Shown here: positions 47,940 through 57,456 of the stretch, in pieces
Layout: every line of letters starts with the position of its first letter
Position numbering within the stretch: the stretch's first letter is position 1
Assembly (NCBI RefSeq): GCF_023715145.1
Contig: NZ_JAMBNP010000001.1
Location: forward strand, 1,083,538 to 1,147,537
Length of the DNA: 64,000 nt
From: Paenibacillus glycanilyticus
GTDB taxonomy: Bacteria; Bacillota; Bacilli; Paenibacillales; Paenibacillaceae
Reading direction: 5' to 3'
Notes under the pieces: model-generated
The model's input: only the letters and a program-made list of their open reading frames with translations
Database searches by the model: none
Told to the model about the DNA's origin: nothing
Position numbers and translations under genes: made by a program

Positions 47940-50900
47940 TCAATGCACTATCTGTTCATAGAAACTCGTAAGATCAACCTTAAAATGTACCTCACCACCA
48001 ACTCCCAAGTATCCTCCCAAAGAAAACTCTAATACCATACGAGAATCGTCAGTAGTTTTTAAATTTCCAACTTGATATGGCCCTATATACGCTCCACCAT
48101 AATATTCTTGTGCCCCAGTTACTTTACCGTTTTTATCCATTTTCGAAGATGCTTCTGCCCCAATTCCAACTGGTAAAAACTTTGTTTTAATTACCACTTC
48201 ATTAGCTTGAGTTTGGGTTTCTGGATCACATCCCCCCCATATCGAGCATTCCCACGTAACTGTTACTTTAACTTCACCATTAAACACTCCTGGCCCTACT
48301 ACGACTCCAATTCCAGTTCCCCATTCAGCACTAGCATCAAGCATTGGATGAGTTTCTTTATTTACTTGAGTTGGTTTGAATTGTAAGGTTGGGAGCTCGC
48401 TCATATCAAGATCTGCTGCGGTCATCGGAGAACCTTCAGGTTTCGAAGCATAAATTTGTTTAGCACTAACATGTAGATAATCTGGAGTCCACTTTGCATT
48501 ACCTACATCTTTTTTAACACTTACACCTTTATTTCCACCATCGCATCCTCCAGCATGTGAATACAACTTGCCATGAACAACTGCCGTACACCAATGACCT
48601 GATGGGTCAATGTTTGTTAATGGATTATTTTGGACATAAGTGTATCGGTTTAAACTCAGCGGGCTATCAATTTGGCCTCCATACGTATCCTCTGTAATAA
48701 ACCTGGCTGTTGAAGGATCATACCATCTTGTTCTAAGGTACTGTAAACCAGATTTCTTATCCCAATATTCAGATGAATAACGGAAAGGATTATCGACGGT
48801 TTCACGTTCAATTATTGGCTTACCCCAGATATCATAGGTATAAGAATTTAATATATTGCCATTATTGTCACGCAACTCAACAACATCTCCATGCCCATTT
48901 AGGAGATAAGTTGCTCTTGCTTGATTTGTAGCATTAATACGTTCAAGCAAGCCGTTACCATACACATAAGATGCCTTCGGATTAATAGAAGTGTTGGTTA
49001 TAGTAGCCTCTGCAATTAAACGCTGGTCATCCCAATAATAACGAGTCCGAAGACCATCTGCAAACCGCTCATAAAGTTGACCGTCACCATTGTAAGTGTA
49101 CTCAACAGATTCCGAATCTTTATCTGTTACCTTTGTTAATTGGTTCCACTCATCATACATATAACTAAAGTTATTAAATGAAGGTGTATCATCTGATGTG
49201 AGACTCGATCGATTTCCCCTTACATTGTATCCGTATATCTCGTTAAATTGCGAATTGGTAAGAATTTGTCCTAATGCATTATAGGTGTACGAATTGGTCT
49301 GTCCATTTTCGGTTCGTTGTGTTATATTGCCACTCCAATCACTGACATATTTATAAGAGTTGATCACACCCGAAGAATTTTTAAGTTGTACCGATTGTAA
49401 GTCTAGTCCATCGTATTCATAATTACTTGTTAGACCATTACCATGTGTTATTGTTTTAATCTTATCATTACGGTAATAATCATAACTTGCTGATAATTTA
49501 TCATCCGTTTTTACAGTGCTTATACGATTAACGGAGTCATATCCATAGGCTATCTTTCTTCCGAACGGATCTGTGAGATCAGTACGATTGCCACGTTGAT
49601 CGTATCCATACTGAATGGTTTTACCGTCAGGATAAGTTTTGCTAGTGAGCAAACCTGTGAAGTTATTATACCCATAAAGAGTAAGTCCTGTATTATCCGT
49701 CATTGACTTGCGTTTCCCATCAGGGTAATACTGATAGCTTACAGTCTCACTTGGTCCATACCGATTCAATAATCTATTTCTGTTATCGTATTGATAGGTA
49801 AAGGTCTGATTGTTACGATCAACCAGTTTGGACAGATTACGTTCAGCATCATAATACATTTTCTTAATATTGCCGGATTCATCAGTATATTTAATAATAT
49901 TACCAAGTTCATTATATTCTTGTGATATCTTCTTATTATCCGGGTAGGTAATTCCAGTAGAATTTCCAAGTTGATCATAATCATAAGTGAAAACTTCATT
50001 CAACGGTGTTGTCACTATGCGCAATTGATTCAACAAATCATACGAATATTTTGTAATACTCCCTACACTACCTGGGGAAAGATAAGTCGTAACTTGTGTA
50101 ATGTTATTTGAATTATCATACTGTGTTTTCGTTTTCGTAACGAATGAACCATTCTCCATTTCCATCACGCTCGTTACGCGACCTAAGCGATCAGAGAGTT
50201 TCTTTATTGAGTTACTCTCTTCGTCGGTTTCGGTAACCGTACTCAAAATGTCATCATAACTAATTTGGCTATAAGTTAAATCTGGATTTGTCACTTTAAT
50301 TATTCGATCCCGATTGTCATACGTATACGCAGTACGATTACCAGAAGCATCTTCATCCCAAATCTTCCGACTCAAAGCATCATAACCTGTTTTATTCTTT
50401 GCTTTAAAGGTAGGAGTTGATTCATTTACTGTTTTATCATAAATTTCACTTTTAACTTCCCGACCTAAACCATCAAAAGTAGCTCTAGTTATAGCTCCAG
50501 CTTCATTTGTTCTAGTAGTTTGATTATTCGTATCATCATAAACAACACTAACGAAAGAATTATCCGGATATGTTTCCTTTGTTAATCGATTCAATTTGTC
50601 ATATTGATAGGATGACTTATTATTTCTACCATCCGTATACGTCATCATGTTTCCGGAAAGATTGTCATAAGTAGAGCTGATGATAATGCTCTGCTGAATC
50701 CCGTCAGAATCCTTGTAACTAGATGTTTGCTTAGTCAAGAAGGCACTCCCATATGCAGCGTCATACTCAAATTTCACTATCGCTTGTTTTGTTGTGTCAT
50801 AATCTGTTGTTGTAATCACATTACCAAAGCTATCGTACTCGTATGCTGAATGTTGAAGTATAGAACCAGATGTGTCGTTTTGTTTAAGTTTATAATCTTT

Positions 50901-51689
50901 TACATCGCCCTGTTGATTGCGAGTCATTTCGACAAATAATGAAGTTGTACTTGAGGCAGGCCATTTTTCGGTTATTCTTAGATGAGTCACAGGATCATAC
51001 GTATACACAATTGTCTGATTCAAGGGATTCGTACTAGTAAGTATGTTTCCATAGTCATCATAGGTTTGTGAATCCATATTATGTTCCGACTCAGCAGATG
51101 TTGTACGAAAATAGGTTGTTGTAGAAGTAGGAGCAGGAATTTGTTTTGCTTCGTCATACGTATTGTTAATTATCTTTTTTGTAGTCAAATCAGAAGCTTC
51201 AATATTGGTGTTGTAAATCATTGGTTGCGTTTGGTTGTCAATATAATCCTTTTTATACGTATAGAGCGTTTCGACCTGTCCATTAAAGGTCTTGGTTGTA
51301 AAATTCATATCGACATCATACGAACTTCCCATGTCAGTTGGATAAACAAAAGACATACGGTTGGATTCGGAAATTGTTTGATCCGAATAGGAAACTACAT
51401 CTTTACGCGTAGCAATTCGATATACTTCATTAACCGAACTAGCACTTGTGTAACGTTTAAAAGGGGTCGTTTCATATTCAAAAACAGTTTTAGCCCCTGT
51501 TGGATACGTCACACCTGTAATCAGTGCGAATGGGTTTTGGGTAGTTGGTGTTGTACTAAGTAAATCAAATTTTGCAGTGGATATTGAATAATCGTAAGTT
51601 GTTTTACGATTCATCGGGTCAATTACTTGGGTGAGTAATTCTTTACCATTTTGAATAGTCTTTTTGTACACAACCTGTCGATCACCCAT
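47940..51689 (-). CDS. Rhs/YD-repeat protein, C-terminal part with toxin-type tip
   Basis: A 1249-residue run of YD repeats (many G-x(3-9)-YxYDxxGR-type units) leading to the Rhs core end: YLLNGHGDVVELRDNNGN, YDPSTARFITEDTYGG, LNRYTYVQNNPLTNIDPSG. After this boundary a 185-residue tip follows (HWCTAVVHGKLYSHAGG..., GTGIGVVVGPGVFNGEVKV, FSLGGYLGVGGEVHF), Gly-rich and beta-like, which would be the toxin or surface effector; family not certain. Its ATG lacks a ribosome site and lies 7 codons after an in-frame TAA ending the upstream ORF; both ORFs are in the same frame. So this is probably the larger part of one split gene. Confidence 0.85.
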   Translation of the reverse strand: MGDRQVVYKKTIQNGKELLTQVIDPMNRKTTYDYSISTAKFDLLSTTPTTQNPFALITGVTYPTGAKTVFEYETTPFKRYTSASSVNEVYRIATRKDVVSYSDQTISESNRMSFVYPTDMGSSYDVDMNFTTKTFNGQVETLYTYKKDYIDNQTQPMIYNTNIEASDLTTKKIINNTYDEAKQIPAPTSTTTYFRTTSAESEHNMDSQTYDDYGNILTSTNPLNQTIVYTYDPVTHLRITEKWPASSTTSLFVEMTRNQQGDVKDYKLKQNDTSGSILQHSAYEYDSFGNVITTTDYDTTKQAIVKFEYDAAYGSAFLTKQTSSYKDSDGIQQSIIISSTYDNLSGNMMTYTDGRNNKSSYQYDKLNRLTKETYPDNSFVSVVYDDTNNQTTRTNEAGAITRATFDGLGREVKSEIYDKTVNESTPTFKAKNKTGYDALSRKIWDEDASGNRTAYTYDNRDRIIKVTNPDLTYSQISYDDILSTVTETDEESNSIKKLSDRLGRVTSVMEMENGSFVTKTKTQYDNSNNITQVTTYLSPGSVGSITKYSYDLLNQLRIVTTPLNEVFTYDYDQLGNSTGITYPDNKKISQEYNELGNIIKYTDESGNIKKMYYDAERNLSKLVDRNNQTFTYQYDNRNRLLNRYGPSETVSYQYYPDGKRKSMTDNTGLTLYGYNNFTGLLTSKTYPDGKTIQYGYDQRGNRTDLTDPFGRKIAYGYDSVNRISTVKTDDKLSASYDYYRNDKIKTITHGNGLTSNYEYDGLDLQSVQLKNSSGVINSYKYVSDWSGNITQRTENGQTNSYTYNALGQILTNSQFNEIYGYNVRGNRSSLTSDDTPSFNNFSYMYDEWNQLTKVTDKDSESVEYTYNGDGQLYERFADGLRTRYYWDDQRLIAEATITNTSINPKASYVYGNGLLERINATNQARATYLLNGHGDVVELRDNNGNILNSYTYDIWGKPIIERETVDNPFRYSSEYWDKKSGLQYLRTRWYDPSTARFITEDTYGGQIDSPLSLNRYTYVQNNPLTNIDPSGHWCTAVVHGKLYSHAGGCDGGNKGVSVKKDVGNAKWTPDYLHVSAKQIYASKPEGSPMTAADLDMSELPTLQFKPTQVNKETHPMLDASAEWGTGIGVVVGPGVFNGEVKVTVTWECSIWGGCDPETQTQANEVVIKTKFLPVGIGAEASSKMDKNGKVTGAQEYYGGAYIGPYQVGNLKTTDDSRMVLEFSLGGYLGVGGEVHFKVDLTSFYEQIVH

Positions 51690-51710
51690 TGTAAGGGTTA
51701 CAGCAGATGT

Positions 51711-53495
51711 TTAATATTGAATAGTGATTTTATTGCCAATGGCATCCGTAATTTCTGTCAATAATGTATTATATGGAGCAATGTCCGCGTACTTAAAAGT
51801 CGTATTGTTATTATACGAATCGGAGATTTGTAATACCTTTCCTTTATCATCGAAATATTGCTTTTCGCCTGTGAGCACATTTTTCAAAACCTGTGCAGAT
51901 TTTAAACCATTAACTGTCACTGAAGTATCTGCTGCTAAAGTGAGATCCTTCCAGGGATATCCTTTCAGAACGCCTGATTCTACTTTGTACGAGCTGCCGT
52001 TAGCAAGATGAACAAAAGTGCCATCATCAAAAGTAAGATATGGAATATTCCAAGTCCAGCCAATACCAAGCGGCGCTCTCTTCTGATCTTTTGAATCAAC
52101 AATATCATTAGAATAAGAAACCTGATTATAACTATCAATTGGTGTATTAATTAGTGAAGCAGAATCATATATGAATTTATAATCGTAACCAGCATCGGAC
52201 TCGCTAAATGCCAATTTTCCCTTCTGGCTGTTAAAATAAGACACAGCATCTTGGGCATCGGTATATAGATACGGACCATCCTCAGAGTTAACTGAATCTG
52301 TAAAGAGATATTTGTAAGCAGATGTTAGCTCTGTAACTAAATAGAATTGGTGCAAATAGTAACGGTCTGCAGTGGCACAATAGTCAGGTCCATTTTCCAC
52401 CTTATAGCGTTCCAATGAATTATAGAATTCGGATCGTTCACTTATCGAAGAGAATTCTTCATGAATTGGTGATGCTGGATCATACCATGAGCTCTCTTGT
52501 AGCACCAAGGAATTATCACTGCATTTGTACTTATTATTTAAAACGTGGTAATTATAGTTTATATAGTATACCGTCCCATAGACATCTACTTTATAGTTTG
52601 TATTAATGTTGTAGATGGGAACAGAAGATACATGTTCTTTCACATCTGCTTCATATAATTGTGAAGATCCTGAATCATAGTTTCTTGTAAGTGAAAAACT
52701 GTGTCCATTACGTCCAGGGAGGGTTAAGTCCGATTCAGCTAAAGACAATGATCCAGAAATTGTAGAGATATTCTCAGAGTCATGATTAACTTTAAACGGT
52801 GCTTCACCCGATCCAATTTTTAAAAGTTCAAGATTTGGTTTTACAGGCTTTGGTGGTAACGCTTTAGCTAAAAAATCATTCGTTTTAGTTAGATCAATAG
52901 TACCTAAGTCAGAAGTAATTTCGCTCTTTGCTTCCTCAGAAAGATTTACAATTGTTCGGGGTTTATTTGTGTTGCTACCGCGGCTTCCTTCTTCTGATTT
53001 TGAAATGCTTGTTCCTTCTTGTAAAGTTAGTCCGCTATCAAGCTTATCTTGAATTTTCGATTCATCTATGCCTGTTTCTGTAGCGGCAGCTCGTAGATTC
53101 AGCCCCACAAGTTCTTCGTTACTCTTAGTTAATGCGTTATTTAACTCTCTATCTTTTAATCTAATTAAACGCTCACTGAGATCTCGGTCAGATGTCTCTT
53201 GGACACTCATTGCTTCTTTCATTTGCTGAATTGAAGTTAGTCCTTTTATTTGATTTTGAGTACTAGAATTACGCCCAAGTTCTTTCTGAATTTGGTCATT
53301 TATCCATTGACGTTCGTCATCCTCAAATTTCAGTTTTTCTATGTAGTTCGTATTTACCTCTTTATTTATACTTTGCAGTTCACTATCATCATCCGTATTA
53401 GACTCTGCATATGAATCGATAATTATTGAATTAAAGAAAATGCTCATAATTATTAGAATGGATAAATATTTCGTTAGTTTATAGAATCTATACAC
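51711..53495 (-). CDS. Rhs protein, secreted N-terminal part, ended by an in-frame stop
   Basis: A 594-residue ORF with an N-terminal signal segment (YLSILIIMSIFFNSIII) and a coiled, charged stretch, then the N-terminal Rhs domain DLTLPGRNGHSFSLTRNYDSG (DUF6531 type) and GIGWTWNIPYLTFDDGTF. It ends ITDAIGNKITIQY and TAA, where YD repeats should continue. The same frame goes on without interruption (TSAVTLTMGDRQVV) into the next ORF, so a single nonsense change split a ~1850-residue protein. Unless read through, the product is a truncated, secreted Rhs head. Confidence 0.85.
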   Translation of the reverse strand: MYRFYKLTKYLSILIIMSIFFNSIIIDSYAESNTDDDSELQSINKEVNTNYIEKLKFEDDERQWINDQIQKELGRNSSTQNQIKGLTSIQQMKEAMSVQETSDRDLSERLIRLKDRELNNALTKSNEELVGLNLRAAATETGIDESKIQDKLDSGLTLQEGTSISKSEEGSRGSNTNKPRTIVNLSEEAKSEITSDLGTIDLTKTNDFLAKALPPKPVKPNLELLKIGSGEAPFKVNHDSENISTISGSLSLAESDLTLPGRNGHSFSLTRNYDSGSSQLYEADVKEHVSSVPIYNINTNYKVDVYGTVYYINYNYHVLNNKYKCSDNSLVLQESSWYDPASPIHEEFSSISERSEFYNSLERYKVENGPDYCATADRYYLHQFYLVTELTSAYKYLFTDSVNSEDGPYLYTDAQDAVSYFNSQKGKLAFSESDAGYDYKFIYDSASLINTPIDSYNQVSYSNDIVDSKDQKRAPLGIGWTWNIPYLTFDDGTFVHLANGSSYKVESGVLKGYPWKDLTLAADTSVTVNGLKSAQVLKNVLTGEKQYFDDKGKVLQISDSYNNNTTFKYADIAPYNTLLTEITDAIGNKITIQY

Positions 53496-53714
53496 AAAAT
53501 CTCCACCTTATAAATAAAAGATACTTTCACTGAACCTAGTGTTAATAACGCCAATTTCACTCCGCCTTTACCGTTTGCTTGTAATGTATTTCTTTAAGTA
53601 AATAAGCTTGTCTATTTCATACTCAAGATCGTGTTTAATGATGGTGCTATAAATTCGCTTTTCTGAATTAGCAACACATTCATGCACTTTATTCCATCAC
53701 AATCAAAGTATCCT

Positions 53715-55424
53715 TTATTGGAGCACAGTGCTAACAAGATTCCCATTGCTATCATAGTTGTATTTAATTTTCTTACCAGTAGACAATTGTATATAATCTA
53801 AGCGCCCAGCAGCATCATAGAAGTACTGAGATTTAAATCTATCTTTGGTATTAATAGTAACAGCATTGCTTAATGTTGAATCTTGAAGACTCTTATCCCT
53901 TGCTGAAATATTAAAAGTGTAAGCGGTGGATGGGGAAAGGTCTCCTACTGTAAACTTTCGAATAGCTGTAGATGGAAGATTTATTGTATAAACTGAAGAA
54001 CCATTAATATACAGTGTGTAATCTGTTATGTTAGTGTTTGTAGCATAATCCCATTCTAAATCTACGCTATTCGTAGTCACGTTTGACGTTCGTAAATTTT
54101 GAGGAGTAGCTGGTAGAATTGGTGGAGGCAATGCTTCATGGTAAACTTGGACTTCTTCAGTATGAAAGTAGTTATACCAGTCTGGGTGATATAATGCTAC
54201 TCCTTTAATGGTACAGTTAAGCTGCACATTACATTCATTATATAAGCGCTCATCAAGAGGAGGGCTCATCGAATCGCTGTAAAAAGTACTATTTTCACCG
54301 TCAAATTCATTAACTGTTCCTACATTCATGACAGTTATTCCATCCTCTCCAGGTCTAAGAGAACAGCATCCAAACGCTTCTTCACTTGGAACAGTGTTAT
54401 AAGCAAGATATAATTCTGCTGGTATATTTACACTATGATTGTAATCTCCACTTTGCGAGCAAACTGCTATACTTTTCACTTCATTAAATTGCATTGACGG
54501 GAGCGGGAAATAGTTTTTGTTAGTCGTATAAATCCATGAAGACTGTACAACAGTTGTAGTTTCTAACAACAACGGATAGCTTAAATCTTTATCGTTAACA
54601 GTAATTGTGATTTCCCATGTATCGTCAACCTTTGAAAGATTCATTGAAACTCCATCGTAGCTCTTCGATGCATTATTAGAGATTTCTCTTACTCCTATTT
54701 TGGGTATATTAAAAATTTTTTCGTTATTTTCGTCATAGAAACTAATGTTTCCACTCGAATCCATGACAGGGGTAGTACCTGTTGAATTAAGAGTGAAAAC
54801 ATACTTCTGTGGAGCGTTAGGTCCATTTAACTTTAGTGATAATAGTAAATTATCATAGTTGCTCGTATAGATTAAATCTGTACCGTCCCACAGATTACCA
54901 TAAATAATGGTATCGTTAAATACTGAAGGCTCAATTACATTTGCATTCTGTGGTTTGTAAACGAACTGGTAATCTTTCGAATTTACTTTTATTTCTGGAG
55001 CTCCCTGACTGCTAAAGTTGGTCGTAATTTCCCTTCCTGAAGTCCTATAATTTTTAGTTTGCGAGTCGTAAGTAATACTTGTATTAATATCCTTCCATTT
55101 ACCTTCTTCATAATAATGCTGAGGAGATGTAGAAGTTGTTGTTATATAAGAGTTATTACTTAGAAATGTTTTGGTGAATTCAGTTCGCTGATCTTCAATT
55201 TCTTTAAGTGCTGGCTTTTTTATATTTTCATTATTGAGGTTCATTTGTGAAACTGGATATGCTACTTTATTGAATCCTTCGAATAGGCAAGGATTATCGG
55301 AATCGGATAGCACTGCACTATTTGTCTCTCCACTGTTTGCGAATATATTTGAGCTCAATAAGAGTGTTGTGGGAATTGCAATTAATATTGCTGTGTAAAT
55401 CATTTTAGATAAAGATCTTTTCAT
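53715..55424 (-). CDS. Secreted FN3/YD-repeat protein, partner of the Rhs gene
   Basis: A 569-residue secreted protein: signal peptide about 1-29, then a beta-rich region like the wall-associated DNRLRE/TcdB-type domain (YYEEGKWKDINTSITYDS, FVYKPQNANVIEP, GNLWDGTDLIY), an FN3 module at about 440-530 (TPQNLRTSNVTTNSVDLEWD), and one final YD repeat (YFYDAAGRLDYIQLSTGKK, YNYDSNGNLVSTVLQ). It stops after a single repeat. It is the first gene of the Rhs locus, 219 bases before the Rhs head. It may be a companion or an older, shortened Rhs gene. Extracellular. Confidence 0.7.
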   Translation of the reverse strand: MKRSLSKMIYTAILIAIPTTLLLSSNIFANSGETNSAVLSDSDNPCLFEGFNKVAYPVSQMNLNNENIKKPALKEIEDQRTEFTKTFLSNNSYITTTSTSPQHYYEEGKWKDINTSITYDSQTKNYRTSGREITTNFSSQGAPEIKVNSKDYQFVYKPQNANVIEPSVFNDTIIYGNLWDGTDLIYTSNYDNLLLSLKLNGPNAPQKYVFTLNSTGTTPVMDSSGNISFYDENNEKIFNIPKIGVREISNNASKSYDGVSMNLSKVDDTWEITITVNDKDLSYPLLLETTTVVQSSWIYTTNKNYFPLPSMQFNEVKSIAVCSQSGDYNHSVNIPAELYLAYNTVPSEEAFGCCSLRPGEDGITVMNVGTVNEFDGENSTFYSDSMSPPLDERLYNECNVQLNCTIKGVALYHPDWYNYFHTEEVQVYHEALPPPILPATPQNLRTSNVTTNSVDLEWDYATNTNITDYTLYINGSSVYTINLPSTAIRKFTVGDLSPSTAYTFNISARDKSLQDSTLSNAVTINTKDRFKSQYFYDAAGRLDYIQLSTGKKIKYNYDSNGNLVSTVLQ

Positions 55425-56078
55425 CTAATAATCTCCCGTTGTCAGATTTTTATTTTTATTCTATTTGCTTATCTGAGTATACTAATCTTCCTCACTCCCT
55501 TTTCTTATACCTACACAAAATAAAATAACAGCAATATCCATTATAATTTAATATCCTTAACTAAGGGTCTTTTCAGTTATTAATATTTGGTAAATTAGTT
55601 TAACGGACGACAGTAACCGATTGTTTAATTGATTGCCATCATGCGGCGATTATTAACGCTCTTCACCTGAGCGCCTGCGGTCCGAACCTTCCCACTGCAG
55701 CAGTCGCAGAAGCAGGACAATTGCCCACATATCACCCCGATTATTTACTCTCCACGGTTAGCCTGACATAATTCCAGTTTGTAACTCATTATCTCCAAGA
55801 ATGCCTAGCGTTACATCCAGTATTATCGGCATCGTACATAAGTAACTCCTAACTTAATAAAAATGATGGCAACACTTTTCCATGTATCGCAATCTTAGTG
55901 AGCATAACTGTCCAGGTACTTCAATAAAAAAGGCAGTTGATCTTTTGATCGGCTACCCGCAGTTAACTGAGTAAAGAGAAACTTAATTTGGACTATCCTA
56001 TCCATAAAATCAGCATCCGCTGAAAAAAGCACTCTGATAAAAACTCCAGAATGATTATGTTGACAGAAACAAAGAAAA

Positions 56079-56097
56079 ACCCTTGATATACAAGGGT
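56079..56097 (-). terminator. Terminator downstream of sigK copy B
   Basis: ACCCTTG / CAAGGGT with a 5-base loop followed on the minus strand by TTTTTC. Between 55425 and 56078 no gene could be supported. Confidence 0.65.
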
Positions 56098-56183
56098 CCT
56101 TAGCATTTTTATTAGGGTGGAATAATGGTGAATGGGCCGCTGACCTCATCGCTGCTACCAGTGAATGGTTCAAATAATCAATG

Positions 56184-56687
56184 TCACTTCTTCGCCTTAT
56201 AAAACTCATGATACAGCTTCATGAGCGCTCTCTTCTCAATCCTGGACACATAACTCCGGCTAATGCCGAGCTCCTTCGCAATCTCCCGCTGGGTCCGCTC
56301 ATCCCCGCCATGATCCAGTCCGAATCGGCCGCGGATCACTTCCTGCTCCCGTTCGTCTAGAATGTCGAGATTTCGGTAAATCTTGCTCTTCTCGATCTTC
56401 AGCTGCACCCGGTCCACGACATCGTCGGCCTCCGTGCCAAGGATATCGATAAGCGTAATTTCATTGCCTTCCTTATCCGTACCAATCGGGTCATGCAAGG
56501 ATACGTCCTTACGCGTCTTCTTCAAAGAACGCAAATGCATAAGTATTTCATTCTCAATACAGCGGGCCGCAAACGTTGCCAACTTTGTTCCTTTTCCCGT
56601 CTGAAAGCTCTCAATTGCTTTAATCAATCCGATCGTTCCGATCGAGATCAGATCCTCGAGATCCTCGCCGGTATTATCGAATTTTTT
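56184..56687 (-). pseudogene. sigK 3' half (copy B), protein-identical to intact sigK
   Basis: About 504 bases encoding exactly residues 65-232 of intact sigK, from VKKFDN to FYKAKK and stop. In the last 195 bases alone about 18 positions differ from intact sigK, all silent. The conserved junction precedes it. It has no pro-sequence and no proper start; the open frame runs upstream to an ATG at 56762 (MPLKVFTF...), but no ribosome site is seen there. Confidence 0.93.
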
Positions 56688-56710
56688 GACATTGTGAACA
56701 CGAAACGATG
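56688..56710 (-). repeat. Conserved junction sequence at the 5' end of sigK copy B
   Basis: The same 23 nt as at copies C and D. Candidate attachment-site half. Confidence 0.85.
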
Positions 56711-56746
56711 TAAATGTTGAATTATATAACCTACATACAAAAGTAA

Positions 56747-56778
56747 AAACCTTGAGAGGCATGAAGCTATCAAGGTTT
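56747..56778 (-). terminator. Terminator of the broken immunity gene
   Basis: AAACCTTGA / TCAAGGTTT stem followed by TTTTTAC on the minus strand. Its loop and stem closely resemble the hairpin at 57184-57212. Confidence 0.75.
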
Positions 56779-56783
56779 GAGGT

Positions 56784-57140
56784 TTAGTTTCCTACATTGG
56801 ACAAAAATTCAGAAACGGTAGTTTCAAATTTTTTGGGGTTTCTATCCTTTATTTCATTTACTAATTGATTAACGATTTTTTTAATTCCAGTGTCAGAATT
56901 TAAAATTATCTCAGCGAACATTTTCCTAGACGGGTCATGGTTAAGTATTCACTTATGCAGCGTTTTTACCCATTCTCTTGCATGTGGTAACATGCTAGGA
57001 AGAGATATAGCTAACATTTGGCTCTTCTAAGCCAAATGTTTTATCATATGACTCAATTGCATGTATCAATCCAAACATAACTTCATGATGTTCTGTTGCA
57101 TCATCAAAACCAAAACATAAATTCCTGATATGTGATGTGA
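56784..57140 (-). pseudogene. Broken immunity-type gene
   Basis: The minus strand encodes GFDDATEHHEVMFGLIHAIE and KTFGLEEPNVSYISS, then after a frameshift LPSMLPHAREWVKTLHK, an in-frame TGA, and NHDPSRKMFAEIILNSDTGI to FLSNVGN. The pieces read as one former protein of about 120 residues with the HEAT-like look of Rhs/CDI immunity proteins (Imm30-like, tentative). At least one frameshift and one stop have destroyed it. No matching toxin is nearby, so it is an orphan relic. Confidence 0.55.
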
Positions 57141-57183
57141 ATTACATTATCGCTCCACACTCGGTATCCCCCACCAAAGAAAA

Positions 57184-57212
57184 ACCTTGAAAGGCATTAA
57201 GCCAATCAAGGT
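57184..57212 (-). terminator. Terminator of the zincin toxin-immunity cassette
   Basis: ACCTTGA / TCAAGGT stem followed by TTTTTC on the minus strand, 26 bases after the immunity gene stop. Confidence 0.75.
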
Positions 57213-57237
57213 AATAAAACAACTCAACAAGTATATA

Positions 57238-57456
57238 TTAGCCAAAAAACCATGCCTCAGAACTACTATCATCTACTAGTACAAAAATTGGACCTTCTAA
57301 TACCCCTCCATTAGATGGCCTGACCTCAAAAGCAACTGACCAGTGATTCGGATTACGAGGAGACTTGTTGATACTAATAAAATTTAATGTGTAATGTTCT
57401 GAAGCGTTACAACCAATGAATTTAATTGCAATATCTTTTGCTTCGTTCTCTGTCAT
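57238..57456 (-). CDS. Probable immunity protein, YrhB-like
   Basis: A 72-residue protein starting MTENEAKDIAIKFIG and ending with a GPIFVLVDDSSSEAWFFG strand pair, the layout of the YrhB-like immunity family. It starts directly after the stop codon of the toxin ORF (no gap), the tight order usual for toxin-immunity pairs. It would bind and neutralise the zincin toxin in the cytoplasm. Family call is by pattern only. Confidence 0.7.
   Translation of the reverse strand: MTENEAKDIAIKFIGCNASEHYTLNFISINKSPRNPNHWSVAFEVRPSNGGVLEGPIFVLVDDSSSEAWFFG

Noticed and set aside
51081..51563. Plus-strand 160-codon ORF inside the Rhs gene
   Set aside because: It is antisense to the YD repeats and has repetitive shadow composition.
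47940..53495. The YD repeats as a CRISPR or DNA repeat array
   Set aside because: The periodicity is at protein level (YD motifs) with diverged DNA; there are no identical spaced repeats.
55895..56209. Minus-strand ORF of 104 codons with a protein-like C-terminal end (FLLKYLDSYAH)
   Set aside because: It begins inside sigK copy B in another frame and has no ribosome site. The end could be a gene relic, but the evidence is too thin.
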